From Dichetophora obliterata (taxonomy: Eukaryota > Arthropoda > Insecta > Diptera > Sciomyzidae): DNA of 64,000 nt. Every line of letters begins with the position of its first letter. The stretch's first letter is position 1. A program made the position numbers and the translations under genes. The stretch spans positions 221,999,899-222,063,898 of the forward strand of contig OY986435.1 of NCBI GenBank assembly GCA_963920525.1. The letters are read 5' to 3'. The notes under the pieces were generated by a model that had not been told where the DNA came from, did no database searches, and saw only the letters and a list, made by a program, of their open reading frames with translations. Shown one piece after another: positions 1 to 9,978 of this stretch.

Positions 1-424
1 TTTTGTCCACTCACAACTTTATACAGTCAAGAATTTATTATTTCGTAAGAATATCGTATTATGAAAATTTAATGACGATCGGTCCAGTAGTTAAGACTAT
101 ATTACGATTTTTAATTTTCCTAAAAAGGGGTGTGGTCCTACCCACTTTTCTCCTGGCACGTATTCCTAATTATGCCAATACCATATGTACCAAATATCAT
201 TGACGTAGGTCAAAAAATGCCCAAAATATGGCGATTTAAATTTTGGGTTGTATGGGCGGTGCCACGCCCCTTTGTCCAATAAAAACTTCATACAGCCTAT
301 TATTCTTTCCAGAGTCATAGTAACATGCTGTGAAAGTTTCAGGAAGATCGGTCCAAGGGTTTGGCCTCCTATAAAGCACAAACAAACAAACAGACAGACA
401 GACATTCATTTTTATATATATAGA
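1..424 (-). mobile_element. Helitron-like non-autonomous repeat, 5' end at 424
   Basis: Read on the minus strand, the segment starts at 424 with TCTATATATATAAAAATG, then a TGTC/TTTG simple run, then the phrase 'ccaaacccttggaccgat' and a 'ggcgtggcaccgcccatacaa' style block. The same layout opens the larger copy at 25597. It runs off the left window edge. A 5' TC terminus is the known Helitron rule; assignment to Helitrons is inference, since no 3' CTAG end is visible here. No coding capacity is seen. Confidence 0.45.
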
Positions 425-689
425 TTTTTAGCTTATTGTACAATGTTGCACCTTAGTAAGCGCGAAATATCTTGTGTTATCGAATGATGTAAATATTTTG
501 TGAATAAACCGAAAACTCGGATTTTTGAATGCAACATTTCGAAAGTTTTAAAATTATGATATTGGATCATTATTAACATAGGTTTTTTGTAAATACCTTC
601 GGAACTACATAACCGATTAAAGAGTTTGTTATCTCGTTTTAAAGAACATGACAACGGCTTTAAAAAAATGAAATAAAATAAAAGAAAAG

Positions 690-908
690 CAAAAAAAATA
701 AATATATGTATATGCCATTGGTGGTACAATATGAAAATTTTATTTTGCCACGCTCCTCCACCCACAGACCGAAAATTAAAAATCAGAATTCACAGTGTCA
801 CCCGCCTGAATATTTTGAAGATTCCCTGAAATTTTCATCAAAATCGGCCCAGCCGTTTTGGAGTCCATACGTTACATACAAAATCACATCCTGTTTTATA
901 TATATAGA
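690..908 (-). mobile_element. Helitron-like repeat fragment
   Basis: On the minus strand this begins at 908 with TCTATATATATAAAACAGG. It continues with 'ggactccaaaacggctgggccgat' and a 'gaaaatttcagggaatc' block, the same order of motifs as at 25660-25740 on the plus strand. It abuts a short GATA microsatellite (about 909-929). The inner end is not defined. The 425-690 and 930-1440 stretches hold only AT-rich sequence with no gene that I can support. Confidence 0.4.
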
Positions 909-1441
909 AGATAGATAGATAGATAGATAAATTGAAAATCTTGTTACAATTTTTTTTCTATTTTGTATTATTATCATGATACAAAGAATTACAGATAAAG
1001 TATTGCGCATGTCCGCCATCTTTGCTGTGACGTGCAAGGTGCTCCTTGGTTAAAACGTAGTCATAATTTATTCATAGGGTATAAAGATTTTAAAATGCCT
1101 ACATTTTCTTATGAAAACTTGTTTTACTGAAATGAAATAAATATTGTTATATAAAGCACATGTCCAAAATAAAGTTAATATATTTTTAGTTCTGTTTGTG
1201 AAGAAAAATTTGTTTAGTTTGTAGAGGTGCTTTTTCCCCTTTTAACCGATTTACACTTGATGTGCTTGACAGAATTTTGACTGTTTGTTCATTTTCATTT
1301 TGCTATCTTCGTCACTTTTCTACATTTTCTTTTGAATGTATACATCAAGTGTCACATTTGACGAGCACCGATGACGGGGTGCGCAGTAAATTTTGTTTGT
1401 TGCGCCGGGAATACTTTACCAGTAGCTCTTTGTATCATGTA

Positions 1442-1582
1442 TTATTATCATAAATATATTCATTTCTCCATGAATAAAAAACCTTTAAAGTCGGCGCTTA
1501 TATAATCAGACATTTATAAAATAAGCGCTCCGGCTTTAAAGGTTTTATATTCATGGAGAAATTAATATATTTATGATAATAA
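1442..1582. repeat. 141-bp near-perfect hairpin (MITE-like)
   Basis: Two arms of about 60 bp are reverse complements with only a few mismatches, around a loop of roughly 15-20 bp near 1505-1520. The outer ends read ttattatcataaatat and its complement. It has no ORF. It could be a small foldback MITE; flanking target duplication is not clear. Confidence 0.75.
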
Positions 1583-1775
1583 CACAAAATAGAAAAAAAA
1601 AATAATTATAAATAAATTTCCAATTCAATAAAATATATAAATAATTTATAAAATTTGACCAAGAATTAATGTGAAAAGTAATTTAAAAATATTTTTTACT
1701 TTGCAGTGGTTTTGAAGTTGGTTTTTTTTTTTTTTGTTAAAAAGGTTTTTACGATTTTTTTTTGTTTTTTTTTTA

Positions 1776-3061
1776 TTGGGGGTTGGAATTAATTTTAAAG
1801 GTTTTTTTTCGGTTTTTGAGCATTTATTTAGAAACAACGGTACAATGTATATTATTCAAAGTATTGTCCATCGTTAGCTACAACATTTTCCCATCTTTCT
1901 GGCAGCATATGGATTCCGCGCCGGAAGAACGATTCGTCTTTTGAGGCAATCCACGAATCGACCCATTTTTTGGTATCCTCGTAAGAAGTGAAGCGCTGCT
2001 CAGCCAAGCCATGCGTCATCGATCTGAATAGGTGGTAGTCGGAAGGGGCTATGTCTGGGCTATAAGGCGGGTGGGGTAGCACATCCCAATTCAGCGCCTC
2101 CAACGTTTCCTTGACGGTTCTTGCAACATGTGGCCGTGCGTTGTCATGTTGAAAAACCACTTTGTCGTGTCTTTTGGCATATTCCGGCCGTTTAACCTTT
2201 AATGCTCGGCTCAATTGCATCAATTGTTGCTGGTAGCGTTCCCCAGTGATGGTTTCGTTAGGTTTTAGCAGCTCATAGTACACGACACCCTTCTGATCCC
2301 ACCAAATACACAGCATAAGCTTGGCGCCATGAATATTCGGCTTGGCCCTCGATGTTGATGCATGGCCGGGTGGTCCCCACGATTTTTTTCGCTTAGGATT
2401 ATCGTAATGGATCCACTTTTCATCGCCAGTGACAATACGATGCAAAAAACTCTTCCTTTTATGCCGTTGAAGCAGTTGTTCGCACATGCAAATCGCCGTT
2501 CAACGCCTCTCGGCTTCAACTGGTACGGCACCCAATTTCCTTGCTTTTGAATCATTCCCATGGCCTTCAAGCGTTTGCCGACCGTTGATAAGTCGACTCC
2601 CAATGATTCTGACAATTCTTGAAGGGTTTGACACGGGTCTTCATCGAGCAAAGCCTCCAATTCCTCATCTTCAAACTTTTTCGGCTGGCCCGGACGCTCT
2701 TTGTCTTCCGTATCAAAATCACCACTTTTAAACCGACGGAACCAGTACTCACAAGTAGAAATCGATGAAGCATAGTCCCCGTAAGCCTCAGTAAGCTTGC
2801 GTTGTGCTTCAACCGCTTTTTTCTTCAAATGGAAGCACAAAAGTAAACCTTCCCGCAAATTGCGTTTTGTTGGAACGAAAGTCGACATGTTCACAGAGAA
2901 AAAAATATATGTTGTTTACACTTCAGTGGAATGACACATACTAAAAAATGAAGCTTAGACAATGTGCTTTGAAATGAATATAGTCACAGGTGTGCCCGAT
3001 GCGATCTATTGATAGTTACGCCATCTCTTAGAAAACCTTTAAAACTAATTCCAACCCCCAA
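1776..3061 (-). mobile_element. Full-length mariner element (mauritiana-type)
   Basis: The element is bounded by terminal inverted repeats of about 28 bp that begin TTGGGGGTTGGAATTA on both ends. It is flanked by the TA dinucleotide (1774-1775 and 3062-3063), the mariner target duplication. Its 1286-bp length is what is usual for Mos1-type mariners. It contains one transposase reading frame on the minus strand. It lies in the 5' flank of the esterase gene, about 2 kb upstream of exon 1. Confidence 0.93.
1852..2888 (-). pseudogene. Mariner transposase, one frameshift
   Basis: This is a cut-and-paste DNA transposase of the Mos1-like (mauritiana) mariner subfamily. The N-terminal half starts at the ATG at 2888 (MSTFVPTKRN...) and carries the paired helix-turn-helix DNA-binding region and the WVPYQL linker motif. 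The C-terminal half, in another frame, holds the DD34D catalytic triad: VTGDEKW, FQHDNARPH and APSDYHLF. The two frames meet at about 2487-2490, where a single missing base breaks the gene. Adding one base to the length gives exactly 345 codons plus stop, the normal size. Apart from this indel the gene looks well preserved, so the insertion is probably fairly young. It is unlikely to make active protein as it stands. Confidence 0.92.
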
Positions 3062-3839
3062 TATTAAAATCAATATTTGATCTAATCTTTTAATAAAATA
3101 AACTTAATAAAATAAAATAAATATGAATAATAAATAATTCAGTAGTTTGAATGATCTGCCTCATGAAAATTTAAATTTAAAAAATCGCGTTTACTGGCAC
3201 ATCTCTTATGGGAGGTGGGCGTAGCATAAAATATATTTTTTTTATTCTACATATATAAATCGTTGCGAGGCAGTCGTGTTTATACAGACTCAATAAGAAA
3301 AAATATAGCGTTTCAAATTTGTATCTTATGTGGGAAGTAGGTATGCTATGTTTTTAATATGCAATCTTGTATGGTTTATTTCAACGTGTCAAATTTTATT
3401 GGTCTACGGCGAATTTTATATTTATTGATACTTTTTGGAATTGGGCTCAGCCACTTTGCGTCGTCTCCTCAGTGCTTAGTTGTTGTCATATTCATAGACA
3501 TGTTTATTTATTTCCGCTTTCTTGGCTCCAGAAATTTTTGCCATTATAAAAGGTTTATTTGTTTTATTAATTTTCAAGCCATGTTAATTTGCTCAAAATT
3601 GCCTTGTAAAATGGTAAAATGGTAAAACAAAATTTCAATTTTATGGAAGTTTTTTTTAAGTGATACTGAGGCGACGAAATCTTGGCGATTTGTTAAGGGT
3701 AAAATTTTTCGATTCTCGTAACGAAAAAATTTCTAATTTCGTCATGATTCGAGCTTCGTCACAAAAAGATTTTCTGCCTCTGCAGATACGATTGAGATAG
3801 GCTTTGTGTTGGGCTGCAGGTTATTTTTTGTGAAATTTG

Positions 3840-4330
3840 TATAAGAGATAGTTAAGGAAAATTATTTACCACACCCCCTTCTACCGCCTACAAATAAATA
3901 AAAATGCTATATTACGCACGGTTTTTATCGTATCAGACTAAAATTTGGTAATTTAGGTTATTCGCTTACTTTCGGACACTGTTCTAAAAATGAGCGTGGT
4001 CCCCTTATAGTTACGCCCACTTTTCAGAGGATAAAAGTAGAGTGAAGCAAAGTGCGCCAGGTATAACCTGAATTGAGCTGAAATTTTTGCAGTAGATTTG
4101 TTTCGAGTACGAAATAGTTAAAGGAAGAAAAGTGTTGCCGCACTTCTTTTACCGCCAACAAATTCATAAAAATGCTTTATTTCTGACGTTTTTGATCGTT
4201 TTAGACTAAAATTTAGCAATTTATTTTTTATTTTTTATGTATTGTATTTAAAGCCCCAGAAAGGTGGCATATAGAGCGTGTTTGGAAAATAAGAAGTTTC
4301 ACTTCTGTACTGTATACATGCTATACTTTT
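3840..4330 (+). repeat. Dispersed Helitron-associated repeat fragment
   Basis: Phrases such as 'ccacacccccttctaccgcc' followed by 'tacaaataaataaaaatg' and 'atcgtatcagactaaaattt' recur here. They are shared with the blocks at 25600-27740 and 48520-48970. Two diverged units of about 260 bp are visible. It has no coding capacity. The stretches 3063-3840 and 4330-4900 show no gene that I can support. Confidence 0.5.
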
Positions 4331-5015
4331 CTGAGCCATAAAAAATATAAATAAACAAATAAACGGAACTTCTGATTACGACCAGTTTCGTAAATCAATA
4401 AAGTTTTTGCTCAAATTTATTAATTCATGACACGATGTTATTGACCTTAAAATCAGTTCAATTATATACTATTATCATAATGCTCATAGTCGTCCGTTAT
4501 TTTGGAAAAGGTTTTTTAATGAAGTTAACCTCATTACGGCATTGTAATAGATTTCTAACCTGAAGAACCAGTTCCTGCGTAAAGTCGCTGTATTTGACTA
4601 AATTAGCGTTTCTTATTTTATTGCTTATTTGATTTATCTTAGATCCTCATAAAACGTAAAATAATTGATGCAAATTAAAATGCAGACTTCTTTCACACAG
4701 CCGATTCCATGTTTTTCTTTTAACTATATGTGAGAATTTTTCCGTAATAAAAAGTCGAAGAAGTTGTCATTCAAAATCAAACGAACATAACCAATAGCTA
4801 GATCCGGTAACATTGAACTCTTGGCGACTACTACAAGTTTTTATTGTTGTTTTAATTGCTTGTCAACGGTTTAAGTGAAAAGTACTCAGCAAGTGTTGTG
4901 TACTAGTTGCAATACTTAGCGCATTAACCGAAATATAGACAAAGCAGTCTTTCTTTTAGTTAATTTTCGCGCCAAATAAGTAACAAAAAAATAAAAAGGA
5001 AATACAAAAATAGAA

Positions 5016-5165
5016 ATGATACCCAAAATTGGGCCAACTTTCATTGTATTGCTACTATTTTTGGTGTCAAATTTTATGGTACATAAAAGCAACTGCATTG
5101 CCATCGCGCCTTCAACATTTGGAACTGCAGTAGCACGAGCGGGTAAAATATCCAATTCGCTAAAG
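5016..5165 (+). CDS. Carboxylesterase exon 1 (signal peptide)
   Basis: This is the first coding exon of a secreted-type carboxylesterase. The ATG at 5016 opens a 50-codon stretch with a hydrophobic core (residues 8-20, FIVLLLFLVSNF), as in a cleavable signal peptide, followed by a short polar segment. It ends exactly at a strong donor, AAG|GTAAGT, in phase 0. The next phase-compatible exons are 37050-37154 and then 62532-62668, so intron 1 would be about 31.9 kb. The joins are inferred from phase, splice signals and the esterase domain that follows, not from a transcript. The 5' UTR and promoter probably lie in 4780-5015, but no core promoter element is clear enough to call. Confidence 0.75.
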
Positions 5166-6432
5166 GTAAGTCAAAATCACATTTTACTACATATTAACTT
5201 TTTACATACACACATACATACATTATAAAAAATAAATCGTTTCAAAAACATATCGCCGTCTAACTACAAAAGGGACAAAATTTAAAGTTTTTAAAATTTC
5301 AGAAGAAGTAGCAAACAAGTTTAGTTTTTCAAGGGACTTAATGCAAAATAAGGAGACCAAACGAATTTTTTTTTCATTAAAGAGAAAACAGATGTGTTCA
5401 AAATTTTTACAGTAGATATACAAATATAAAAAGTTAAAATATGGACATTTTGCGTTGTGGCCCTCTTGTCGCTTAAAGTGCGATATAATTTGTCTTGGTT
5501 TTAAAAATATTAATGCCAAAGCTTTCAAGGCGCATCCGTTCACAAAACAAAAATACGCCAGTAGAATAAATAAATTTACAGCAACAAACACAACAGCATC
5601 TTCTGTGTTTTAAATCTTAAAATCTGCAGTACAAATATTTTATTTTATTGTTGTTGGCTTGTATTTTTTCCAATATGCGTGACTTTGGCATCTTAGCCAA
5701 ATTGTTGCTGAGCTTATCATTGGTTTGTGTGCTGTTGTTATTGCTGATTTTGTTGTTGTTGTTCTTGCTGTTATTGACAGTGCTTCTTCCTTTTAAAATA
5801 TTATTTGTTTTGAAATATTTTATGCTATCAATATCAAGTGACAACAAATACATATTTGCACGTTAATGTTACTTGTAAATTTTATTGGCTCAAACAAAAG
5901 CACATCTTAAAAACTAACAAAAATAATACCACAAACATGCGAACTTTAAATAAATTTAAAATATTCACACAAACGGCTTAATTTGGTGAGAGTGAAGTTT
6001 GGTGTTTTTGAAATATGAATAGATTAAGCATGACGTTACCTCCTTTTTAAGTTTTAAATGTAATTCATCGTTGCCGCAACAAAAGACGCCATATCTTTGA
6101 AATGATATTTTTTGCACGCGATTTAAGTGCTAAAATATCAATTCTTTAATCAATGCTTCACTTCCAAACAAAACAAACAAAATTGTTTGTCTTTTGTAAT
6201 TGATGTCACAGAAAATGATTGAATTTGTGGTTTTAATATTCCATTTGCTTTTCAAGCAGCACAAAATGTGTTTTATTGTTTGATGGATTGTGTCGAAAGA
6301 AACTCTGCGCACTGGTGAAAAACACATTTAAGGGCCAACACCACTGTAAAGTTCCTTAAAACTAGTCACGTCTTTTAGAATTTTTGTAAGCAAGAAAACA
6401 CAATTTATGTGAAATATACAAACGGGCATATA
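5166..6432 (+). other. Start of giant intron 1, no gene seen
   Basis: This is unique-looking AT-rich sequence at the start of the esterase intron. It includes a TTG/CTG-rich simple stretch near 5690-5790 that produces spurious leucine-rich reading frames. No RNA gene or transposon could be recognised. Confidence 0.5.
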
Positions 6433-6470
6433 CAGTTAGTCACTAAAGTAAGTACACACACGCAAGTTTT
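6433..6470 (+). mobile_element. Tc1-like terminal fragment
   Basis: The sequence TA|CAGTTAGTCAC followed by taaagtaagtacacac matches, in the same orientation, the terminus at 8903 that bounds the Tc1-like remnant. This supports a solo or truncated Tc1-type end. Only about 35 bp can be matched. Confidence 0.45.
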
Positions 6471-6889
6471 TCATTTTTTCAAATAACTCCATAATTTGGG
6501 TACACAAATACAAAATGAAATTTATTTAAATTCAATAAGTCTTAAAATAAAATAAGAACATAAAAATTTAAGTATTAAGGGCCATTTTGTTCACAAAGGG
6601 CATAAATATGATTAAATTCGGGGATAACTATCTCTAGGTTAATTTTATACCAAGCGTATAAATCGTGAGATAAAAAAATGGTTTTGTTCACATTTTATCC
6701 CGGCTTTATGCTAAGAGCTTAAATTCGCTCTCAATTTATATCGATTTCCATTGGAATGTTAGAGTGTTGCTCATTAATTAAAAAATGTGTGGGGATTTTT
6801 GGTTTATTTTTGCGAATTTTGGGGTGGAGTGAACACAAGGTAAAAATGGATAGCTGATTTTGCATCTGATGTCAGAATTTCAAAATTCT

Positions 6890-8895
6890 AAAATTTTTCT
6901 ACACAGGGCTGCCAACTAAACATTTTTTTAAGAATTTTAAACATGAAGAAACAGTATGGGGGGTTACTTCTTTCGAATCTGGTGTCAGAATTTTAAAATT
7001 CAAGATGGCGGATAGAGTTGCCACTTAATTTCTTGTTTATTTATACGAATTCAACTCTGGGAGAAACACTAGGTAAAATTGGGTCCCTGATTCCGAATCC
7101 GTTGTCAGAATTTCAAAGCTCGAAAATTTTTCTACACATAGGGTTGCCACCTAAAAATGTTTTATTTTAAGAATTTCAAACATGAGGAAAGAGTACTAGG
7201 GGGTCGCTGATTTCGTATCTGAAGTCAAAATTTTAAAATTCAAGATGGTGGATAGGGTTGCCACCTTAACTTTTTGTATTTTTATGAATTCGTGACTGGC
7301 AAAAAAAAAATGCTACACCAAAAATGGGTCGCTGAATACGAATCCATGGTCAGGATTTCAAAATTATAAAGTTTTGAAATAATAGGGTTGCCACCTAATA
7401 ATATGTATTTTTAAGAATTTTAAACATTATTTAAACATTAACGAAAGTAAAGCAAAAATACAACAACAAATGTGAAATTATGAAATTGAGAAAAACTGAG
7501 AAATTGACACTTCAAATCTCATCGCCCTGGTGGTGCAGTGCGTTAGTGCGCGCTTGAACGGATCACAAAAGATTTCTGATGAAGCCCTTAGCCAGGCCGA
7601 AATTGCAATAAGATCAGCTAGTGAGTTTTTCCTTTTCAAATTTGAAAAACTTTGTTGTTGTTGTTGTTTCTTTGGAAAGATTCGTTAGAACAATTAATTG
7701 TTCTAACTTTGACCTTAAGCTCAATAAACGATTTTAAACTATGAAACAACTAGAATTTGTATTTAAAATCAAGTATGATTTAACTATCAAACATTTAGAA
7801 TTTGTATTTAAATCATATAAAGTCAACATTATTTAACAGTGTTAGGGAGTCACTGATTTCGAATCTGAAGTCAGAATTTTAAAATTCAAGATGGTGGATA
7901 GGGTTGCCACCTTAACTTTTTGTATTTTTATGAATTCGTGGCTGGCAAAAATAAAATGCTACACCAAAAATGGGTCGCTGAATACGAATCCATGGCCAGA
8001 ATTTCAAAATTATAAAGTTTTTAAATAATAGGGCTGCCACCTAATAATATGTATTTTTAAGAACTTTAAACATTATTTAACAGTGTTAGGGAGTCACTGA
8101 TTTCGAATCTGAAGTCAGAATTTTAAAATTCAAGATGATGGATAGGGTTGCCACCTTAACTTTTTGTATTTTTATGAATTCGGGGCTCGCAAAAAAATTG
8201 GTACACCAAAAATGGGTCGCTGAATACAAATCCGTGGTCAGAATTTAAAAATTATAAAATTTTGAAATAATAGGGTTGCTTTTACTTTTGAAAATACATA
8301 TTATTAGGTGGCAGCCCTATTATTAAAAAATTTTATCATTTTGAAATTCTGACCACAGATTCGGATTCAGCTCCCCATTTATACCTTCTAGTTCGCACCA
8401 GCCCCGAATTCATAAAAATAAAAAAATTAAGATGGCAACCCTATTCACCATCTTGAATTTTAAAATTCTGACTTTAGATTCGAAATCAGTGACTCCCTAA
8501 CACTGTTAAGTGATGTTTAAAATTCTATAAAATATTATTAGTTGGCAACCCTATTATTTCAAAACTTTATCATTTTGAAATTCTGGCCATGGATTCGGAT
8601 TCAGCGACCCATTTTTGGCATACCATTTTTTAGCAGCCCAGAATTCGTAAGAATTTAATAATTAAGGTGGCAGCCCTATACACCATCTTGAATTTAAAAA
8701 TTTTGAGTTCAGATTCGAAATCAGTAACCCCCCAATACTGTTCCCTCATGCTTAAAATTCTTAAAATAAAACATTTTTAGGTGACAGCCCTATGTGTTGA
8801 AAAATTTTCGAATTTTGAAATTCTGACAACGGATTCGGATTCAGCGACACATTTTTACCCTTTAGTTCGCACCAGCCCCGAATTCGTAAAAATAA
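6890..8895. repeat. Inverted cluster of ~245-bp repeats
   Basis: A unit of about 240-245 bp recurs, with landmarks 'gggttgccacctaataat', 'gtcgctgatttcgaatctgaagtcagaat', 'ttcaagatggtggatagg' and 'gggtcgctgaatacgaatcc'. Copies run forward from about 6890 to 8275 (for example 7142, 7387, 8033, 8273), then switch to reverse complement from about 8280 to 8895. The whole is therefore a large imperfect palindrome centred near 8280. A SINE-like insert interrupts it at 7435-7824. Related units recur at 34340-35230. No ORF is seen; the element type is unknown. Confidence 0.8.
7435..7824 (+). mobile_element. ~390-bp insert with tRNA-like (SINE-like) core
   Basis: The insert interrupts a 245-bp repeat unit and is bracketed by the 12-bp direct repeat aacattatttaa (7423-7434 and 7825-7836), as expected for target-primed retroposition. 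Inside, near 7523, the phrase gccctggtggtgcagtgcg followed by ttagtgcgc resembles a tRNA D-arm/A box. A good B box is not evident. SINE is the likely class but this is inference. Confidence 0.55.
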
Positions 8896-8902
8896 AAAAT
8901 TA

Positions 8903-9978
8903 CAATTCATATCACAAAAGTAAGTACACACGAGTTAAATAATATTATTAAAAAATGGTTTTTTAAAAAATAATAAAATTAATATTTAGTGGGATATCCT
9001 TTAGATTTTATAATCGCATTAAGACGTCATGGCACTGATTTCACAAGATTTTGAGTTATCTCTGCCGTAACTTTACAATATTCCTCCTCCTTTAAAATTC
9101 GTGTCAAGTCCCCTTTATTTCTAATTGTATATTTTCGAATTTGCCGATCTAAATGCTCCCATATCAATTCCGATCAAATGCTCAATAGGGTTTGCATCTG
9201 GTGATTGAGGTGGTGTTCTTAGCTGTTAGGGTTCATGGTTCAATAGATATTCCATGCACAATTAGTGCAGTATGCTTGGGGTCATTATCTTGTTGAAAGT
9301 TGAATGACCCCTCAATACCCAATTTGGCAGCACTTTGTCTTAAATTTTCTTTAAGGATATTTAAATAGCCATATCCGTCCATTATATCATCAATTATCAC
9401 CAATTTTTCAACCCCATTTGCTGCCATACATCAACAAATCATAATCGACCCTCCTCCATGCTTTACTGTGCCAGCCATATTGTTTGGGTTTAGCTAATCG
9501 TTAACTTTCCTCCAAACTTTTGTGCGTCCATCTGACCCATGAATGTTTAACTTACTTTCGTCGGAAAAAAGAACATCATTCCAGAATGTTTCATCTTTCA
9601 TAACATACGCCTTTGCGAAGCTCTTGTGTTTAATACGGTTTTTTTTGGTTTATGAACGGCTTTTTCCGTATATTTCGGCCTTGGTAACCTGCTGTGTATA
9701 GAACTCACCGCACAGTTTGAGGGTTACAGTTTTTTCCCAACTCATTTTTAACCTCAGTGGTCAAATTTGAAGCACTCAACTTTGGGTTTTGCTTTATTTT
9801 CCGAATAATTATGCGATTTTTTGCTTCATTGAATATGCGTGGCCGGCCAGAACGTGCCTTATTATTGGTAGAACCCGACATTTTGTATTTTTTTATAATT
9901 TTTTGAACAGTTGAAGGGATTTTCCTTACAATACGTTCAATTTCCTGCACAGATTTAATTTCTGTATGATATTTAATA
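8903..9978 (-). mobile_element. Tc1-like transposon remnant (3' part)
   Basis: The left terminus is TA|CAATTCATATCAC followed by aaaagtaagtacacac, resembling the terminus at 6433. The body encodes a decayed Tc1-type transposase on the minus strand. At 9978 it is cut by an RTE retrotransposon. It resumes at 12194, after the 15-bp duplication gtatgatatttaata (9964-9978 and 12194-12208). No matching right terminus was found beyond 12209. Confidence 0.75.
8979..9963 (-). pseudogene. Tc1-family transposase, multiply broken
   Basis: Read on the minus strand, the order is as follows. First comes a helix-turn-helix segment (EIKSVQEIERIVRKIPSTVQKIIKKY, here split by the RTE insertion just upstream). 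A linker with GRPR-like basic residues (SGRPRIFNEAKNR) follows. Next is the first catalytic Asp in SDESKLNIHGSDG (about 9540), the second in FQQDNDPKHTA (about 9280), and the acidic third position in SPDANPIEHL (about 9190). The protein ends at SKGYPTKY and a stop at 8979. These are the DD34E landmarks of Tc1 transposases. Several frameshifts separate the pieces, for example around 9230 and 9430-9700, so it is a dead copy. Confidence 0.85.

Noticed and set aside
5617..5866. Leucine-rich plus-strand and asparagine-rich minus-strand ORFs
   Set aside because: They derive from a TTG/CTG-type simple repeat in the intron.
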